Shown piece by piece: positions 22,405 through 23,985 of a stretch of 23,985 nucleotides of DNA (its first letter is position 1; each line of letters starts with the position of its first letter). Made by a program: the position numbers and the translations under genes. Source of the stretch: Thermoleophilia bacterium (GTDB lineage Bacteria; Actinomycetota; Thermoleophilia; Gaiellales; Gaiellaceae). The notes below the pieces were generated by a model. That model saw nothing but the letters and a program-made list of their open reading frames with translations. It did no database searches and was not told the DNA's origin. The stretch spans positions 1 through 23,985 of the forward strand of contig JACVRM010000012.1 of assembly GCA_014534415.1 (NCBI GenBank), in the 5' to 3' direction.

Positions 22405-23985
22405 CGTTTAGCCTCGTGCCAGTCGTCGCCGACGCCCACGTCGACGGCGAGCGGCGGGTCGAGCGGATAGGCGCCGCACATCTCGGCGCGGACGAGCTCG
22501 CGGATCGCCGGCACCTCGCGCTCCGGAACCTCGAGGAGCAGCTCGTCGTGAACCTGGAGCACGAGGCGCGCGCCTCTGCCTTCCTCGCGCAGCCGCCGGT
22601 GAATGGCGACCATGGCCACCTTGATGATGTCGGCGTTCGAGCCCTGCATGACGAAGTTCACGGCGAGGCGCTCGCCGAGGCCGCGCGTCTGGCGGTTGCG
22701 TGCCCGGAGCTCGGGCACGGGGCGACGCCGGCCGAGCAGGCTCGTCGCGAAGCCGTCGCGCTCTGCCTGCTCGATCGTCCGCTCGATGAAGTCCTGGACG
22801 TGCGGAAAGCGCGCGAGGTAGGCGTCGATGTACGCCTGGGCCTCCTCGCGGGGGATCTCGAGGTTCTCGGACAGCCCGAACGCCGAGATCCCGTAGATGA
22901 TCCCGAAGTTGATCATCTTCGCGACGGAGCGCTCGCCGGTCGTAAGCGCCGCCGGATCCTTGCCGAGCACTTCGGCGGCCGTCGCGGTGTGGATGTCCTC
23001 GCCGCGCTCGAACGCCTCGCGCAGCTTCGGCTCGCCCGAGACGTGCGCGAGGATGCGTAGCTCGATCTGAGAGTAGTCCGCCGAAAGCAGCTTGCAGCCC
23101 TGCTCGGCCACGAACGCCGAGCGGATCTCGCGGCCGAGCTCTGTGCGAATCGGAATCGCCTGGAGGTTCGGGTTCGTCGTCGACAGGCGGCCGGTAGAGG
23201 CAACCGTCTGGTTGAACGTCGCGTGCAGGCGGCCGTCGGGCGCGAGCAGGCTCGGGAGCGGGCCGAGGTACGTGTTCAGGAGCTTCGAGTACTCGCGCCA
23301 CTCCTCGATCACGCCGACGAGCTCGTGCTCGTGGCGGATCGTGCGCAGGACGCGCGTATCCGTCGAGTAGCCGGTTTTGCCTTTGCGGCCGGGAGTCAGA
23401 CCGAGTTTCTCGAAGAGGATGCGGCCGACCTGGGAAGTCGACCCGAGCATGAACTCCTCCCCGGCGAGCTCGTACGCGCGCGACTCGAGCTCCTCGACCC
23501 GGTCGGCGAGCCGCGCCGTGATCTCACCCATCCGGTACGTGTCGATCCTGACTCCCGCCGCCTCCATCGCGGCGAGCACCTGCGTGAGCGGCAGCTCGAC
23601 CTCCCTGTAGAGGCGCTCGGCGCCACGCTCGTCGAGGCGGGCACGGAGCGGCTCGATCAGACGCAGCGGGATCGCCGCGCGGCGCACGAGGGCTGCCGTC
23701 TCCTCGTCGGCGAGCGGATCCGGGACGACGTCGACCGCGTACTCGGCGGCGAGCTCGTCGAGCTCGTACGTCGCCCGCGCCGGCTCGATGAGATACGCCG
23801 CGATCAGCGTGTCGTCGGCGGCCTCGAGTGCCTGTGCCTTCGCATCGTGCGCGACAAGCTCCGCTCCCCGGATCTTGTCCAGCTGAAGAGCGGCTACGAC
23901 GACGGGTTCGCCTTCGCGCGCCACGGCCATTCGGCCTTCGTCGATCGCGACGCCGACCGGTCCGCCGACCGGCGCCACCTCCCCC
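22401..23985 (-). CDS. polA: DNA polymerase I, C-terminal part (5' end outside the window)
   Basis: The visible 525 or so residues contain the end of a degenerate 3'-5' exonuclease-like domain and the complete family A polymerase domain. Motif A is LLSADYSQIELRILAHVSG, motif B is RSVAKMINFGIIYGISAFG, and motif C is LQVHDELLLEV, with the catalytic His-Asp near fragment residues 477-478. Also visible are the thumb part (STSQVGRILFEKLGL, KTGYSTDTRVL) and TGRLSTTNPNLQAIPIR. The first visible region (GPVGVAIDEGRMAVAREGEP) shows no DxE exonuclease motif, so proofreading seems absent, as in other actinobacterial enzymes. The 5'-3' exonuclease domain must lie beyond the right edge. Pol I fills gaps in repair, including after UvrABC incision, and removes Okazaki primers. 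The stop at 22401 overlaps the probable CTG start of the next gene. Confidence 0.96.
   Translation of the reverse strand, partial: GEVAPVGGPVGVAIDEGRMAVAREGEPVVVAALQLDKIRGAELVAHDAKAQALEAADDTLIAAYLIEPARATYELDELAAEYAVDVVPDPLADEETAALVRRAAIPLRLIEPLRARLDERGAERLYREVELPLTQVLAAMEAAGVRIDTYRMGEITARLADRVEELESRAYELAGEEFMLGSTSQVGRILFEKLGLTPGRKGKTGYSTDTRVLRTIRHEHELVGVIEEWREYSKLLNTYLGPLPSLLAPDGRLHATFNQTVASTGRLSTTNPNLQAIPIRTELGREIRSAFVAEQGCKLLSADYSQIELRILAHVSGEPKLREAFERGEDIHTATAAEVLGKDPAALTTGERSVAKMINFGIIYGISAFGLSENLEIPREEAQAYIDAYLARFPHVQDFIERTIEQAERDGFATSLLGRRRPVPELRARNRQTRGLGERLAVNFVMQGSNADIIKVAMVAIHRRLREEGRGARLVLQVHDELLLEVPEREVPAIRELVRAEMCGAYPLDPPLAVDVGVGDDWHEAKR

Noticed and set aside
1..23985. CRISPR arrays, tRNA or rRNA genes, insertion sequences
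   Set aside because: No repeat-spacer pattern, cloverleaf-like sequence, rRNA segment, transposase or terminal inverted repeats were seen on reading the window.

Overview
The window is about 24 kb of GC-rich DNA, visibly near 70% G+C, with strong codon bias and dense, often overlapping genes. Regulators of the BTAD/AfsR type, DUF1360 and DUF4097 proteins, frequent GTG starts and the order polA - rpsA - coaE ... uvrB all point to an actinomycete (Actinomycetota). A deep-branching soil lineage such as Thermoleophilia is a reasonable guess, but the sequence alone does not prove it.

Layout. At the left edge (2-454, +) is the C-terminal end of a copper monooxygenase-like protein. It is followed, on the minus strand, by an S66 LD-carboxypeptidase and uvrB. 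Facing away from uvrB is a small plus-strand cluster: a DUF1360 membrane protein and two overlapping tiny genes (4141-4393). The central block (4444-10184, minus) is a two-gene operon with a GTGA overlap. The first gene fuses a class III cyclase domain, a SARP/BTAD regulator and a SIR2-like NADase domain. The second encodes an nSTAND NTPase - transmembrane - WD40 protein. Divergent from it are two overlapping plus-strand genes for exported proteins: a dimethylformamidase beta-subunit-like protein and a PD40 beta-propeller. Next comes a minus-strand series read from 19324 down to 12874: two ribbon-helix-helix-like proteins, a DUF4097 solenoid protein, three MFS transporters chained by overlapping or close-set genes, and an M29 aminopeptidase. 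The right edge holds the housekeeping run coaE, rpsA, a frameshifted DUF429-like gene and the 3' part of polA, all on the minus strand.

How it fits together. In mycobacteria polA, rpsA, coaE and uvrB lie close together. Here the same order and strand are kept, but coaE and uvrB are separated by about 15.7 kb of accessory genes (3609-19356). The most interesting accessory unit is the cyclase-BTAD-SIR2 / nSTAND-WD40 pair. It combines a sensor-type STAND NTPase with a SIR2 domain that keeps its catalytic Asn and His, as in NAD-depleting antiphage systems. Its promoter region carries four 11-bp-spaced direct repeats, the arrangement SARP regulators bind. I read it as a candidate self-regulated immunity or stress-signalling module; this is inference.

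Two sequence oddities sit in the housekeeping block. coaE has no ATG, GTG, TTG or CTG codon anywhere near its expected start. The DUF429-like gene is broken at a (CG)5 run where one extra CG would restore the frame.
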